Source: Bradyrhizobium manausense (GTDB taxonomy: Bacteria; Pseudomonadota; Alphaproteobacteria; Rhizobiales; Xanthobacteraceae). Taken from it: DNA of 64,000 nt. Positions 1 to 8,757 of the stretch are shown here, one piece after another. The notes beneath the pieces are model-generated. The model made no database searches. It saw only the letters and a program-made list of their open reading frames with translations, and was not told the origin of the DNA. The position numbers were made by a program, and so were the translations under genes. The stretch is taken from positions 97,031 to 161,030 of the forward strand of contig NZ_JAFCKB010000020.1 of assembly GCF_018130615.1 (NCBI RefSeq), written 5' to 3'. Numbering within the stretch: the stretch's first letter is position 1; every line of letters begins with the position of its first letter.

Positions 1-75
1 ACGCATCTGTCCGGCGCGGCCGTGCCGTCGCGGGACACTGCGCGCAGGGCTTTTTCAACATATCTCAGGCATTGA
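1..75 (+). CDS. C-terminal end of an upstream gene cut by the window edge (unknown product)
   Basis: Reading frame 1 is open from the first base and stops with TGA at 73-75, seven bases before the next gene. The first two thirds of the codons end mostly in G or C, as in real genes here. The tail ends in RRAFSTYLRH. It is too short to assign to a family. The close spacing to the following glycosyltransferase suggests the same surface-polysaccharide operon. Chance openness cannot be excluded. Confidence 0.35.
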   Translation, partial: THLSGAAVPSRDTARRAFSTYLRH

Positions 76-82
76 GAACGCA

Positions 83-1111
83 ATGACGCTGATCCCGACA
101 GATTTGTCCGCCAGCCGGATCTCGGATGCCGTGCGCGATCCCAACCGGGAGATCGCGGCGAGCTCGCGCGTCATCGATCTTTCGGTCGGCATCGTCGTCT
201 GCATTCCCTGTTTCCGCCGCCCCGACCACCTGCGGCTGACGCTGGACTCGCTCGTCGACCAGCGCACGCCGCGTTCTTTCGCGGTGGTGATGGTGGAGAA
301 CGATGCGGCAGGCCGCGCGAGCGCGCCGGTGGCCGCGGAGTACCTCGCTTCCGGCAAGCTTCAAGGCGTTTGCCTGATCGAGAAACGGCAAGGCAATTGC
401 CAGGCGATCAACGCCGCGTTCGAGACGGCGCAGGCGCTGTTTCCCGCCGCGACCCGCTTCCTGATGATCGACGACGACGAGATCGCTTCGCCCGACTGGC
501 TCGAATTGATGGTCCGCACCGCGGAGGCGACCGGTGCCGACGTGGTCGGCGGACCCGTGCTCCCGGTGTTCGACGACGACAGCCAGCCTTGGCTCGCGCG
601 TCATCCCGCGTTCTGTCCCACCTACGACTACACTGGAGCCGTGCCGCTGATCTATGGCTGCGGCAATTGCCTGATCACGCGCGCGGCATTCGAGCGGCTC
701 GGCAGTCCCGCCTTCGATCTGCGCTTCAATTTTCTCGGCGGCGGTGATTGCGATTTCTTCTATCGCGGCCGCAATGCCGGCATGCTTTTCCATTGGACGG
801 CGGAGGCCGTCATCACCGAGACCGTGCCGCAGAGCCGCACCAGCTTCGGCTGGATCGTCAGGCGCGGTCTTCGCATCGGGGTGATCAACTACCGTGTGCG
901 GGTCAAGGCTGCGCAGGGTGTGGCGGAGCGGGTGCGCGTGTTTGCGCAAACGCTGGCCCGGTTGCCGCTGTCGCTGGTGCGCTCGGCTCGCCTACTGACG
1001 TCATCGAAAGCGGTCGTCGCGATGCACCCCGTGCTGGTGGCTGTCGGTTCTGCGCTCGCGGCGTTGGGCTACGATCCGAAGCCCTATGAGGCCTCGAAGA
1101 TCGTTTCCTGA
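83..1111 (+). CDS. Family 2 glycosyltransferase (GT-A fold)
   Basis: A 342-residue protein predicted to transfer a sugar from a nucleotide-sugar donor during polysaccharide assembly on the cytoplasmic face. The GT-A nucleotide-binding start VGIVVCIPCFRRPDHL lies near residues 35-50. The acidic metal-binding stretch IDDDE is near 129-133, and GGGDCDFFYRG near 219-229 marks the acceptor/catalytic region. There is no signal peptide or clear membrane segment, so it is probably cytosolic or peripheral. The downstream genes are two more glycosyltransferases, a polymerase/ligase and an acyltransferase, so a role in exopolysaccharide or O-antigen synthesis is inferred. The sugar cannot be read from the sequence. 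Confidence 0.85.
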   Translation: MTLIPTDLSASRISDAVRDPNREIAASSRVIDLSVGIVVCIPCFRRPDHLRLTLDSLVDQRTPRSFAVVMVENDAAGRASAPVAAEYLASGKLQGVCLIEKRQGNCQAINAAFETAQALFPAATRFLMIDDDEIASPDWLELMVRTAEATGADVVGGPVLPVFDDDSQPWLARHPAFCPTYDYTGAVPLIYGCGNCLITRAAFERLGSPAFDLRFNFLGGGDCDFFYRGRNAGMLFHWTAEAVITETVPQSRTSFGWIVRRGLRIGVINYRVRVKAAQGVAERVRVFAQTLARLPLSLVRSARLLTSSKAVVAMHPVLVAVGSALAALGYDPKPYEASKIVS

Positions 1112-1122
1112 CGCGTCAGCCG

Positions 1123-2076
1123 CTAGATTCCAAAGTACGAAAGAGCGATCTTGACTGCTGATCGCGGCATCGCCTTGAGCGAGCGCCGCCCGACCATGCC
1201 GAGATAGCCAAGCGCCTCGCGATGTCGCCCGAAGCGGACCGCCTGTGTTGCCGCATAGGTCACGAGATGGATCTCGGCCGCCTGCCGCAAACGCGGCGCC
1301 GCGCCGGTTGGAAGCTTCCTGAGGATCAATTCGTCATCGAACACGCGCGCCACCGCCGGGAAGAAATCCTGCGGCGTCCGCACCGCAGCGTTCATGGTGT
1401 TGGCCGTGTGCAGGCGATAGTCGAGGAGAAGCTCTGGCACATAGGCGAACTCGCCTGTTGCGGCGAGGCGGCACCAGCAATGCCAGTCCTCGCAATAACG
1501 GAGCGAGATGTCGAAGCCGCCGGTGGCATGGAAGACCTCGCTGCGGATCAGCATGATCCCGCCGTTGACGATGAAATTTCCGCCGGCGAGGCGCTCCAGC
1601 ACGTTGCCCGAGGGCTTTTGGCGTCCTTTCAGCAAATCGCGGCGGCCGATCCTCCGTCCGGCGCTGTCGATCGTGTTGTAATCGCCATAGACCAGCACCG
1701 CATGCGGCGCGGCCTTTGCTGCCGCCAGCAGCGTCGTCACCGAATTGGGCCGCAGGCGATCATCGGCATCGAGGAAGACCAGCCAATTTCCGCGCGCGGT
1801 TCGTGCGCCGAGATTTCGTGCGGCCGACACACCCGGGGCGTCGTTCGTCATCAGGCGCAGCCGGGGATCGCGGATAGATCTCACAATTGCAACGGTGTCA
1901 TCGGTCGACCCGTCGTCGACGACGATCACCTCGGTGACGTCGGCTTGCGCCAGCGCGCTTGCGATGGTCTCGCCGAGATAGGCCGCGGCATTTTTCGCGG
2001 GGATGACGACGGAAACCGCGGGCGACATGGCGCACGCATCCGTCACCGCGGGCGCGGCGGCCGGTGTATCGAGCAT
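1123..2076 (-). CDS. Family 2 glycosyltransferase
   Basis: A 317-residue GT2 enzyme transcribed convergently with the preceding gene (11 bases between stops). AVSVVIPAKNAAAYLG begins the GT-A domain, VVDDGSTDD is the donor-binding aspartate motif near residues 52-60, and VFLDADDRL is the DxD metal site. The conserved ED near the end of the catalytic core (RYCEDWHCWCRL) is the probable catalytic base. I start at the ATG at 2076. A longer in-frame form from 2280 adds an Arg-rich leader and overlaps the divergent gene, so it is unlikely. ATG 2028 is a second alternative. Confidence 0.8.
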   Translation of the reverse strand: MLDTPAAAPAVTDACAMSPAVSVVIPAKNAAAYLGETIASALAQADVTEVIVVDDGSTDDTVAIVRSIRDPRLRLMTNDAPGVSAARNLGARTARGNWLVFLDADDRLRPNSVTTLLAAAKAAPHAVLVYGDYNTIDSAGRRIGRRDLLKGRQKPSGNVLERLAGGNFIVNGGIMLIRSEVFHATGGFDISLRYCEDWHCWCRLAATGEFAYVPELLLDYRLHTANTMNAAVRTPQDFFPAVARVFDDELILRKLPTGAAPRLRQAAEIHLVTYAATQAVRFGRHREALGYLGMVGRRSLKAMPRSAVKIALSYFGI

Positions 2077-2278
2077 GGCGTCGGCGAGGGTCAAGCGATG
2101 GCTCGTCGTCTTTAAGGATCCGTTAACCAGCCGCCTCGTGCGGCCGTCGCGGATGATACCCGCATAACGATCAAATCGTTGTTGCGACGGCGGCCGGCGT
2201 CGCCGGTTTCGTAGATTAGCGTTAAACCCTCTGGCGTTAAGTCTGTCGCAGCTTTCGAGAAGTGCGACGGCCGGTCTC

Positions 2279-3385
2279 ATGCGAGAATGCGGGCCTGATT
2301 GCCGCGGATGGATGCAAGTGCCCGCAAAGACATTCGATTACGATCCCGACGCCATGATCCTCAACCTCTTCTTCGAGGACAAGGACGATCGCTGGTTCCC
2401 CGGCGATCGCCATCTGCGGCGCATGGCGCGCAAGATGCTGTTCGGCGAGCCGCGCATGAGCGGGCAGCTGCGCGTGTTCCTCAATCTCTGTGCCGGGCTC
2501 GACCGGCTCGGCATTCGTTATCGCGTCAACGACTACGGCTACGTCGCACAGCACCCGGAAGAGGTCGCGTGCATCATCGGCCGCGCCTTCCTGCTGAACA
2601 AATTCGCGTGGAAGAACCCGATCCTGCTCGGAGTTGCCGCCTATAACCATCCGTTCGACGATCCCGAGCTGTTCAAGCGGCTTCCGGTCAAGAAATTCCT
2701 GGTGCCCGGCGACTGGTATGCCGACATGTACCGGCCCCATTGGCCGGAGACCGAAGCCTGGCCCGTCGGCATCGATACCGAACTCTGGGCGCCGTCGCGC
2801 CCTCGCGACAAGACCGTCGACGTTCTGCTCTACGACAAGGTCAGCTTGAACCGTGAGCGCTGCGTGCCGGAGCTGGTCGAGCCGGTCCGCGCCCGGCTCG
2901 TGAGGGAAGGCCGAACGTTCACCGAGCTGCGCTACGGCAGCTACAAGGAGGAAGATTACCAGGCCGCGCTGGCGCGCTCGCGGACAATGATCTTCCTGTG
3001 CCAGAGCGAGAGCCAGGGCATCGCCTATCAGCAGGCGCTGTCCTCCGGGGTGCCCGTGTTTGCCTGGGATCCCGGCGGCCCGTGGCGGGATCCCGACTAT
3101 TATCCGCATCGGGTGCAGTTCGGGCCGGTGTCGTCGGTGCCCTATTGGGACGATCGCTGCGGGCTCAAATTCGCCGACCGCGCCGGCTTCGAGGAGCGCT
3201 GGACCGATTTCTGGGCCGGCTGCACCGCGGGCAGATTCGATCCGCGCGGCTACATCCTGGACAACCTGACGCTGGAGCAGCGCGCGCTGCAATATTACGA
3301 GATCGCGCGCAGCGTCGCACGGCAGAGCCAGGTTCCCGCCGAGCCCGGTGTGCTGCTTGACGGATGGTTAACGGGGATGGGCTAG
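2279..3385 (+). CDS. Glycosyltransferase of the GT4/GT1-like (GT-B) type
   Basis: A 368-residue protein resembling GT-B glycosyltransferases. An N-terminal half contains ILNLFFEDKDDRWFPGD and a DYGYVA segment. The C-terminal half contains SESQGIAYQQALSSGVPVFAWD, the usual donor-binding E(x7)E-type region of GT4 enzymes. It is divergent from the GT2 gene on the other strand, and its stop lies 38 bases before the start chosen for the O-antigen ligase-like gene. Start choice is uncertain: ATGs at 2312 and 2354 are in frame, none has a strong ribosome site, and 2354 would begin exactly at the conserved domain. A role in a capsule/EPS pathway is inferred from neighbours. Confidence 0.75.
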   Translation: MRECGPDCRGWMQVPAKTFDYDPDAMILNLFFEDKDDRWFPGDRHLRRMARKMLFGEPRMSGQLRVFLNLCAGLDRLGIRYRVNDYGYVAQHPEEVACIIGRAFLLNKFAWKNPILLGVAAYNHPFDDPELFKRLPVKKFLVPGDWYADMYRPHWPETEAWPVGIDTELWAPSRPRDKTVDVLLYDKVSLNRERCVPELVEPVRARLVREGRTFTELRYGSYKEEDYQAALARSRTMIFLCQSESQGIAYQQALSSGVPVFAWDPGGPWRDPDYYPHRVQFGPVSSVPYWDDRCGLKFADRAGFEERWTDFWAGCTAGRFDPRGYILDNLTLEQRALQYYEIARSVARQSQVPAEPGVLLDGWLTGMG

Positions 3386-3423
3386 ACCTCGGAGGTCCCC
3401 ATCGTCCCGTCAGGCCTCGAGGC

Positions 3424-4776
3424 ATGGATCGCAGCGCCGCAGACATGACTGACGTCGAGGCCCGCTCGCTCGGCCACGCGCTGCGCGACGTGCTGGCGAG
3501 GCTCAACGTCGTCAACGCTTCGCGCTGTCTGGTTGCCGTCATTGCTTTGCTTCTGGTGCTGATCACGCTCGATCCGTTTCCAGACTTGAGCAATCCCGAC
3601 GTCGCCACCATCGTCAGCGGACGATTGGCAACGACCTATATTTCGTTCGGACTGCTGGCCGCCGTCGCGGTGCTGTTCACCCTTACCACCGATGCGCCCT
3701 CGCTCAGAAGCCTGGTCACGCCGCTGCATCTCTGCCTCGTCGGCTGGATGCTGATCAATCTCGCATTCTCCGAGAGCCGCGAGGTCTCGATCCAGCGATT
3801 TGCGCTCACGGCCAGCGCAACTACGCTTGCCGTCCTGCTGCCGCTGCTGCCGCCGACGCCGCGGAGCTTCAACCTGTGCCTTGGCGGCGCCGCGCTGGTG
3901 CTGCTGGCGGTGTGCTATCTCGGCGTCTTCCTTGCCCCGCAATATTCGATCCACAGCGCGCTCGACATCACCGAGCCGCAGCTTGCCGGCGACTGGCGTG
4001 GCAGCTTTGGCCACAAGAACATCGCTTCGCCGGTGATGACCATCCTGGTCTATGTCGGAACTTACCTGTCAGCCGTGGGCTCCTTCGTGATGGGGCCTGC
4101 GATCGCGCTGTTGGCCGGCACCTTCCTGATCTTCACCGGCGGCAAGACATCGTCGGTGCTGTGCCTTGCGATCTATGCCTTGGCATCGCTGGCCTATGTC
4201 ACACCGAGCCTGTGGCTGAAGCGGATCATCTGCTTCGCGCCGCTGATCGTGATGAATCTGCTGACGGTTGGCAGCGTCATGACCCCGGTGCTCGGCAGCA
4301 TCACGCGGGCGCTTCCGGTCGATCCCACCTTCACCGGCCGTGCCGAGGTCTGGGAGTTTGCGCTCTCGGCGGTCGCGGACAAGCCGATCACCGGTCATGG
4401 CTATGCGGCGTTCTGGGACGGCGCGGCGGAAGGGAAGACCACCCAGGGCTCGGAATGGGCAGTGTCCGCAGCGCACAGCCACAACAGCTATCTCGACCTC
4501 GCCGTCACCATCGGTCTGCCGGGCCTGCTGCTCGTCATTCTCATCTTCGTGCTCGCGCCGCTGCGCAATTTCCATGAAGCCCAGGCCCACAACCGCAGCA
4601 GTGCTTTGGGCAAGCTATTCCTGACCATCTGGCTGTTCGGCCTGTATTTCGGGACGACCGAAACCTTCCTGCTCGAGCGGCAGAATCCGGTCTGGTTCAT
4701 GTTCGCGCTTGCGGTCGCCGGCCTGCATTTTCTGGCCAGGTTCCAGTGCGTCGAGCAAATACAACCCCGTCACTGA
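3424..4776 (+). CDS. O-antigen ligase/polymerase family membrane protein (Wzy/WaaL-like)
   Basis: A polytopic membrane protein of about 450 residues with roughly ten to twelve hydrophobic segments. A large periplasmic loop carries SAAHSHNSYLDLAVTIGLPG, the hallmark histidine region of the O-antigen ligase/polymerase superfamily (PF04932). It would polymerise or ligate lipid-linked oligosaccharide on the periplasmic side. I choose ATG 3424, since a start at 3364 would overlap the previous gene and add a non-conserved tail. ATG 3445 is also possible. The gene follows three glycosyltransferases and precedes an acyltransferase, as in rhizobial EPS clusters. Whether it is polymerase or ligase cannot be told from the sequence. 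Confidence 0.8.
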   Translation: MDRSAADMTDVEARSLGHALRDVLARLNVVNASRCLVAVIALLLVLITLDPFPDLSNPDVATIVSGRLATTYISFGLLAAVAVLFTLTTDAPSLRSLVTPLHLCLVGWMLINLAFSESREVSIQRFALTASATTLAVLLPLLPPTPRSFNLCLGGAALVLLAVCYLGVFLAPQYSIHSALDITEPQLAGDWRGSFGHKNIASPVMTILVYVGTYLSAVGSFVMGPAIALLAGTFLIFTGGKTSSVLCLAIYALASLAYVTPSLWLKRIICFAPLIVMNLLTVGSVMTPVLGSITRALPVDPTFTGRAEVWEFALSAVADKPITGHGYAAFWDGAAEGKTTQGSEWAVSAAHSHNSYLDLAVTIGLPGLLLVILIFVLAPLRNFHEAQAHNRSSALGKLFLTIWLFGLYFGTTETFLLERQNPVWFMFALAVAGLHFLARFQCVEQIQPRH

Positions 4777-4791
4777 CAATCTGTCGCAGCC

Positions 4792-4872
4792 GTCCGTTTC
4801 ATATCGGTACACGAGAGACTGCGACGGTATTGGCTTAACGATAAGCAGCGACGTAACTTGTAGTCTGCGACA
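4792..4872. promoter_or_regulatory. Cluster of GTCGCAG/CTGCGAC motifs upstream of the acyltransferase gene
   Basis: The AT-richer 140-base gap before 4918 holds TGTCGCAG at 4792-4799, CTGCGAC at 4819-4825 and CTGCGACA at 4865-4872, with a related GCAGCGAC at 4845-4852. The first and last are perfect inverted copies of each other. CATAAT at 4876-4881 could be a -10 element, though no good -35 stands at the right distance. The clustering suggests binding sites for a regulator of the polysaccharide genes; the regulator is unknown. Confidence 0.35.
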
Positions 4873-4917
4873 AAACATAATCTATCTGGACACGTTCAGT
4901 AACTGTATGCCCCGCAA

Positions 4918-6063
4918 ATGACGTTTCTCAGCGTCGAGCCACTAGACGGTCGGGTGTCCAGCACGTCGGGAATCTCAGTCGATTTCTTGCGTGACTGGCG
5001 ACAGGCCGCTCTGCGCCTGAACGCCGGGTATCGCACCGCGTTCCAGCATGGTTACTGGCTAGGTGCCTGGTATCAGGCCTTTCACGACGTCGCGCCGCTG
5101 ATTGCCGTCATCACGGATTCGGCGACCGGCAAGGACATCGCGATGGTGCCGATGTTCAGCCACATCAGGCGCGGCATCCGTGTCGTCGAGTTTGCCGATC
5201 TCGGCGTCTCCGACAACAACGCGCCGATCCTGGCTTGCGACGCGAGTTTCGATGCAGCCGGCGCCCAGGCGATCAGCGCGGCGCTGGTCGATGGCTTGCG
5301 CGCCTCGCCTGATCGCTTCGACCTGCTGCGCCTGAAGAAACTGCCGGCCTATGTCGGTGCCAAGCAGAATCCGCTGGTGTCGCTCGGCCGGCTCGGCTCG
5401 TGCTCGCTCAACGGCAATCTCGTTCTGACCGGCGACGACTATTCGGACTATCAGGCCTCGATCAAGCGCATGCAGATGCCGCGTTGCTGGCGCGTGTTCA
5501 GCCGTCATGCCGGCGCCCGGTTCGAGATCGTCACCGACGTTGTTCGTGCGCACGAACTGCTCGGCGTCATGGACATGCAGCAGCACGAGCGCATGCGGCA
5601 GCTTGGCTCGCGGTTCGTCCTCAACGACGAGGCCCATGCCCGCTTCTATCGTGACGTCGCCCGGCAGGGCGTTGCGGAAGGCTATGCGGTGATCTCGGCG
5701 CTCGTCTGCGATGAGGGCATCGTCGGCACCACCTTCGGCATCAGATATGGCGCGACTTACTATTTGCTGCGGATCGGTCATGCCGGCAGGCAATGGGCGA
5801 ATTGCTCGCCGGGCCTGCTCGTCACCGAGCGCACCATGGCGGCGCTGCATGCGCAGGGCGTCCGGCGCTTCGATCTCAGCATCGGCAATCACGATTACAA
5901 GCGCCGCTTCGGCGCCAAGCCGGTGCCGCTGACCGATGTCAGCGTCGCTCTGTCCTGGCGCGGGCTGCCTTTCGTGTTGCGCGATCATGCCGCGCAAGGC
6001 TTGCGCCGTCATCCGAAGCTCGCCGCGCTCGCGGCGCGGGCGATGGGCAAGGGCGCACGCTAG
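4918..6063 (+). CDS. BioF2/CelD-like GNAT-fold acyltransferase
   Basis: A 381-residue cytosolic protein with the layout of the Acetyltransf_6 (CelD/BcsL, BioF2-like) family. The N-terminal half contains FQHGYWLGAWYQAF, and the C-terminal GNAT half contains GTTFGIRYGATYYLLRIGHA followed by FDLSIGNHDYKRRFGAKPVP. That last stretch, with the D-YK-RFG pattern, is typical of family members tied to polysaccharide modification. ATG 4918 follows a 141-base gap, so the gene probably has its own promoter. It is the last gene of the polysaccharide block, and an acyl decoration of the polymer is inferred. The acyl donor and acceptor are unknown. Confidence 0.75.
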   Translation: MTFLSVEPLDGRVSSTSGISVDFLRDWRQAALRLNAGYRTAFQHGYWLGAWYQAFHDVAPLIAVITDSATGKDIAMVPMFSHIRRGIRVVEFADLGVSDNNAPILACDASFDAAGAQAISAALVDGLRASPDRFDLLRLKKLPAYVGAKQNPLVSLGRLGSCSLNGNLVLTGDDYSDYQASIKRMQMPRCWRVFSRHAGARFEIVTDVVRAHELLGVMDMQQHERMRQLGSRFVLNDEAHARFYRDVARQGVAEGYAVISALVCDEGIVGTTFGIRYGATYYLLRIGHAGRQWANCSPGLLVTERTMAALHAQGVRRFDLSIGNHDYKRRFGAKPVPLTDVSVALSWRGLPFVLRDHAAQGLRRHPKLAALAARAMGKGAR

Positions 6064-6141
6064 AATCCGCGACATCTGCAGTTGCAGGGTCACTCGAATA
6101 TCGCAATGATTGTGCTATCGTCGTCTCGATCAGGAGGCGAC

Positions 6142-7026
6142 ATGGACGATCGTTCGGACAAATTTCGCGCATTCTACGCGCAGCTGATCTGCGCTGCGGC
6201 CAAGGCCACGGACCCACGTCTCGAGCAGGCCTTTCGCAACGTGAGGCGCGAGCCCTTCGCGGGGCCGGGGCCGTGGTCGATCTCGTTCGGCGGCCATCCC
6301 TATGTCGTGACGCCCGATGACGATCCCGCCTTTCTCTACCAGAACGCGCTGCTGGCGCTGGATCCGGCGCGCGGCGTCAATATCGGCATGCCCGGCGCGC
6401 ACGCCTATTGGCTCAGCGGCTGCGGCGTCAAGGAAGGCGAGACCGTTCTCCAGATCGGCGCGGGCACCGGCTATTACACCGCCATTCTGGCCGAGCTCAC
6501 CGGTCCCAATGGCCGCGTCTACGCCTATGAGATCGACGAACGCCTGGCGGCACTCGCGCGCGAGAATTTGAAGGACATCGCCACGGTCGAGCTGCGAGAC
6601 CGCTCGGGCATTGCGTCCGATCTGCCGAGCGTCGACGTGATCTATGTCTGTGCGGGCGCGGCGCAGCCGGCGACGGAATGGCTCGCGGCATTGCGGCCTG
6701 GCGGCCGGCTGGTGTTTCCGCTGGCACCCGAGGGCGTGCTCGGCGGCATGCTGATGATCACGCGCCCGGAGCAGGGCGCGGCCTGGCCGGCCAAATTCCT
6801 CAGCCGGGCGCAGTTCATCGGCTGCGCGGGACTTCAGGATGCGGAGGTCGGCCGGCGACTGGCCGAGGCGTTCGCAAGGGGATGGGAGGGCGTGCAATCG
6901 CTGCGGCGAGGAGACGCGCCCGACGACACCTGCTGGTTTGCCGGCGACGGCTGGTGGCTTTCAACGGCGCCTGCTTCGGCGCCGGCGGTCAGCGTCCCGC
7001 GACACGCGGACATCACGCAGGCCTGA
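6142..7026 (+). CDS. Protein-L-isoaspartate O-methyltransferase-like SAM methyltransferase
   Basis: A 294-residue Rossmann methyltransferase. VLQIGAGTGYYTAILAEL is the SAM-binding glycine loop, VYAYEIDERLA carries the acidic residue that binds the SAM ribose, and VDVIYVCAGAAQPATEWL corresponds to the post-motif strand of the Pcm family. Members repair isoaspartyl residues in aged proteins, but this subgroup is divergent and may act on another substrate. ATG 6142 is chosen because AGGAGG stands at 6131-6136. An upstream in-frame start at 6082 has no such site. The gene is monocistronic by spacing. Confidence 0.75.
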   Translation: MDDRSDKFRAFYAQLICAAAKATDPRLEQAFRNVRREPFAGPGPWSISFGGHPYVVTPDDDPAFLYQNALLALDPARGVNIGMPGAHAYWLSGCGVKEGETVLQIGAGTGYYTAILAELTGPNGRVYAYEIDERLAALARENLKDIATVELRDRSGIASDLPSVDVIYVCAGAAQPATEWLAALRPGGRLVFPLAPEGVLGGMLMITRPEQGAAWPAKFLSRAQFIGCAGLQDAEVGRRLAEAFARGWEGVQSLRRGDAPDDTCWFAGDGWWLSTAPASAPAVSVPRHADITQA

Positions 7027-7029
7027 CAA

Positions 7030-7164
7030 TTACGATCCCGCGCACCCGGCGCAGCGAAACCGGCCGCGCGAGGCGCGAAACAGGCTGCGGCAATACCAGC
7101 GCCGCGTCAGCGCCTGGACCGGCTTGCGGATCATTTGCGCGATCAGGAGAAGTTCAAAAGCCAT
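7030..7164 (-). CDS. Possible small basic protein (44 aa), unrecognised
   Basis: An open frame of 44 codons on the minus strand, beginning MAFELLLIAQMIRKPVQ and ending in an Arg/Cys-rich tail. An AGGAC lies about 12 bases before the ATG, which is a weak ribosome site at a long distance. It fills a gap of about 240 bases between two convergent genes. I do not recognise it; conservation in relatives would decide whether it is real. Confidence 0.3.
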   Translation of the reverse strand: MAFELLLIAQMIRKPVQALTRRWYCRSLFRASRGRFRCAGCAGS

Positions 7165-7202
7165 TCGTCGCGTGAGTCCTGTCGTTATTACCCAGATAGA
7201 TA

Positions 7203-7232
7203 GGGCGGCATTCCCTCGTGAGAATGCCGCCC
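7203..7232 (-). terminator. Hairpin downstream of wrbA
   Basis: GGGCGGCATTC at 7203-7213 pairs perfectly with GAATGCCGCCC at 7222-7232, giving an 11-bp stem and 8-base loop about 40 bases after the wrbA stop. There is no proper T-run, so it may be a 3'-end stabilising hairpin or a weak terminator of the wrbA operon. Confidence 0.45.
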
Positions 7233-7271
7233 GTATCGCATCAGCCATGCGGCTTGTCGCTGTGCCCAGGC

Positions 7272-7871
7272 TTAGCTGCGCAGCTTCTTGGCCGTCTCCG
7301 CGATCTGGCGTCCCTGATAACGCGCGCCCGCGAGCTCATTGGCGCTGGGCTGGCGGCTGCCGTCGCCGCCGGTGATCGTGGTGGCGCCGTATGGCGCGCC
7401 GCCGGTGACCTCATCGAGCTTCATCTGGCCGGCAAAGCCGTAATTCATGCCGACGATCACCATGCCGAAATGCAGGAGGTTGGTGATGATCGAGAACAGC
7501 GTCGCCTCCTGGCCGCCATGCTGGGTGGCGGATGCCGTGAAGGCGCCGCCGACCTTGCCGTGCAGCGCGCCCTTGGCCCAGAGCCCGCCAGCCTGGTCCA
7601 AAAAGTTCGCCATCTGCGAGGCCATGCGGCCGAAACGAGTGCCGGTGCCGACGATGATCGCGTCGTAATTGGCGAGGTCTTCGACCTTGGCGATCGGGGC
7701 GGCCTGATCGACCTTGTAATAGGAGGCCTTCGCGACCTCGGCCGGCACCAGCTCGGGCACGCGCCTGATGTCGACGGTCGCGCCGGCCTCGCGCGCGCCT
7801 TCGGCAACAGCATTCGCCATCGCTTCGATGTGGCCGTAGGCGGAATAATAGAGGACGAGAACTTTGGTCAT
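7272..7871 (-). CDS. wrbA: NAD(P)H:quinone oxidoreductase, WrbA type
   Basis: A 199-residue flavodoxin-fold protein, close to the 198-residue E. coli Wrb[17 protein letters not shown] at the N terminus is the FMN-phosphate loop. [13 protein letters not shown] and the [10 protein letters not shown] region are further WrbA flavin and quinone-site segments. It reduces quinones by two electrons using NAD(P)H, limiting redox cycling. ATG 7871 is preceded by GGAG at good spacing, and the upstream in-frame extension to 7955 runs through a repeat and is rejected. It lies in the same direction as the pirin and SDR genes, opposite a LysR gene, suggesting a quinone or electrophile-stress regulon. Confidence 0.9.
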   Translation of the reverse strand: MTKVLVLYYSAYGHIEAMANAVAEGAREAGATVDIRRVPELVPAEVAKASYYKVDQAAPIAKVEDLANYDAIIVGTGTRFGRMASQMANFLDQAGGLWAKGALHGKVGGAFTASATQHGGQEATLFSIITNLLHFGMVIVGMNYGFAGQMKLDEVTGGAPYGATTITGGDGSRQPSANELAGARYQGRQIAETAKKLRS

Positions 7872-7904
7872 GATGGTCTCCAGTGGGGGTGTTCGTGGTC
7901 TTTT

Positions 7905-8006
7905 CGTCGTCCCGGGGCGATGCAAAGCATCGAACTCAGGTGCGCAGCTGCGCACCTGAGAACCTCGAGATTCCGGGTCTGGCGCTTCGCGCCATCCCGG
8001 AATGAC
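7905..8006. repeat. Intergenic palindromic repeat, family A (copy 1)
   Basis: This starts CGTCGTCCCGGGGCGATGC and ends TCCCGGAATGAC, with an internal palindrome CTCAGGTGCGCAG / CTGCGCACCTGAG. The same layout recurs at 38635-38748 and 43005-43085. It sits between wrbA and the pirin gene, so it may form a hairpin inside the operon transcript. Confidence 0.75.
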
Positions 8007-8020
8007 TGCTGATGATCTGG

Positions 8021-8719
8021 TTACGCGGCGTCGACGAGCACGAGCTCGGAATCTTCAAGCGCGGTGATTCTCAGCCTGGCCTCGTCGCGGATCGCGACGC
8101 CGTCGCGGGCATTGACGCGCACGCCGTTGATCTCGACTGCGCCTGCTGCCGGCACGAGATAGAGGTGCCGTGCCTTCTGCGGCTCGTACTCGGCGCTCTC
8201 GCCGGCCTTCAGCGTGGTGGCGAGCACCCGTGCATCGGCGCGGATCGGTAGCGCGTCGGTGTCTTCAGCGATGCCGCTCGCAATCGTGACGAGCTTGCCG
8301 GAGCGGTCCGCCTTCGGAAACGGCTTCGAGCCCCAGGTCGGCTGGCCGCCGCGAGCGGTCGGCTCGATCCAGATCTGGAAGATCCGCGTCTTGGTCGGCT
8401 CGAGATTGTACTCGGAGTGGCGGATGCCGCTGCCGGCGCTCATCACCTGCACGTCGCCCGCTTCAGTCCGTCCCTCGTTGCCGAGGCTGTCCTGATGGGT
8501 GATCGCGCCCTCGCGCACATAGGTGATGATTTCCATGTTGGCGTGGGGATGGGCGGGGAAGCCGGTGTTCGGCGCGATCTCGTCGTCATTCCACACCCGC
8601 AAGGCGCCATGGCCCATGTTGTTGGGGTCATAATGGCTCGCGAAGGAGAAATGATGCTTGGCCTTGAGCCAGCCGTGATCGGCGCCGCCGAGTCTTGCGA
8701 AAGGTCTGAGTTCGATCAT
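8021..8719 (-). CDS. Pirin family protein (bicupin)
   Basis: A 232-residue pirin-like bicupin of the YhaK/YhhW length. The N-terminal cupin has [16 protein letters not shown] and [10 protein letters not shown], giving the two His, second-half His and Glu metal ligands of the active cupin. Some bacterial pirins oxidise flavonols such as quercetin with quercetin 2,3-dioxygenase activity; others act as redox-sensitive regulators. AAGGAA precedes the ATG. It lies between wrbA and an SDR gene, all on the minus strand and all opposite a LysR regulator, which fits a role with aromatic or quinone compounds. The substrate is not known. Confidence 0.85.
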   Translation of the reverse strand: MIELRPFARLGGADHGWLKAKHHFSFASHYDPNNMGHGALRVWNDDEIAPNTGFPAHPHANMEIITYVREGAITHQDSLGNEGRTEAGDVQVMSAGSGIRHSEYNLEPTKTRIFQIWIEPTARGGQPTWGSKPFPKADRSGKLVTIASGIAEDTDALPIRADARVLATTLKAGESAEYEPQKARHLYLVPAAGAVEINGVRVNARDGVAIRDEARLRITALEDSELVLVDAA

Positions 8720-8757
8720 CTGCGTAATTCCTTTAAATGGACGGAGGTGGCCCTTGT

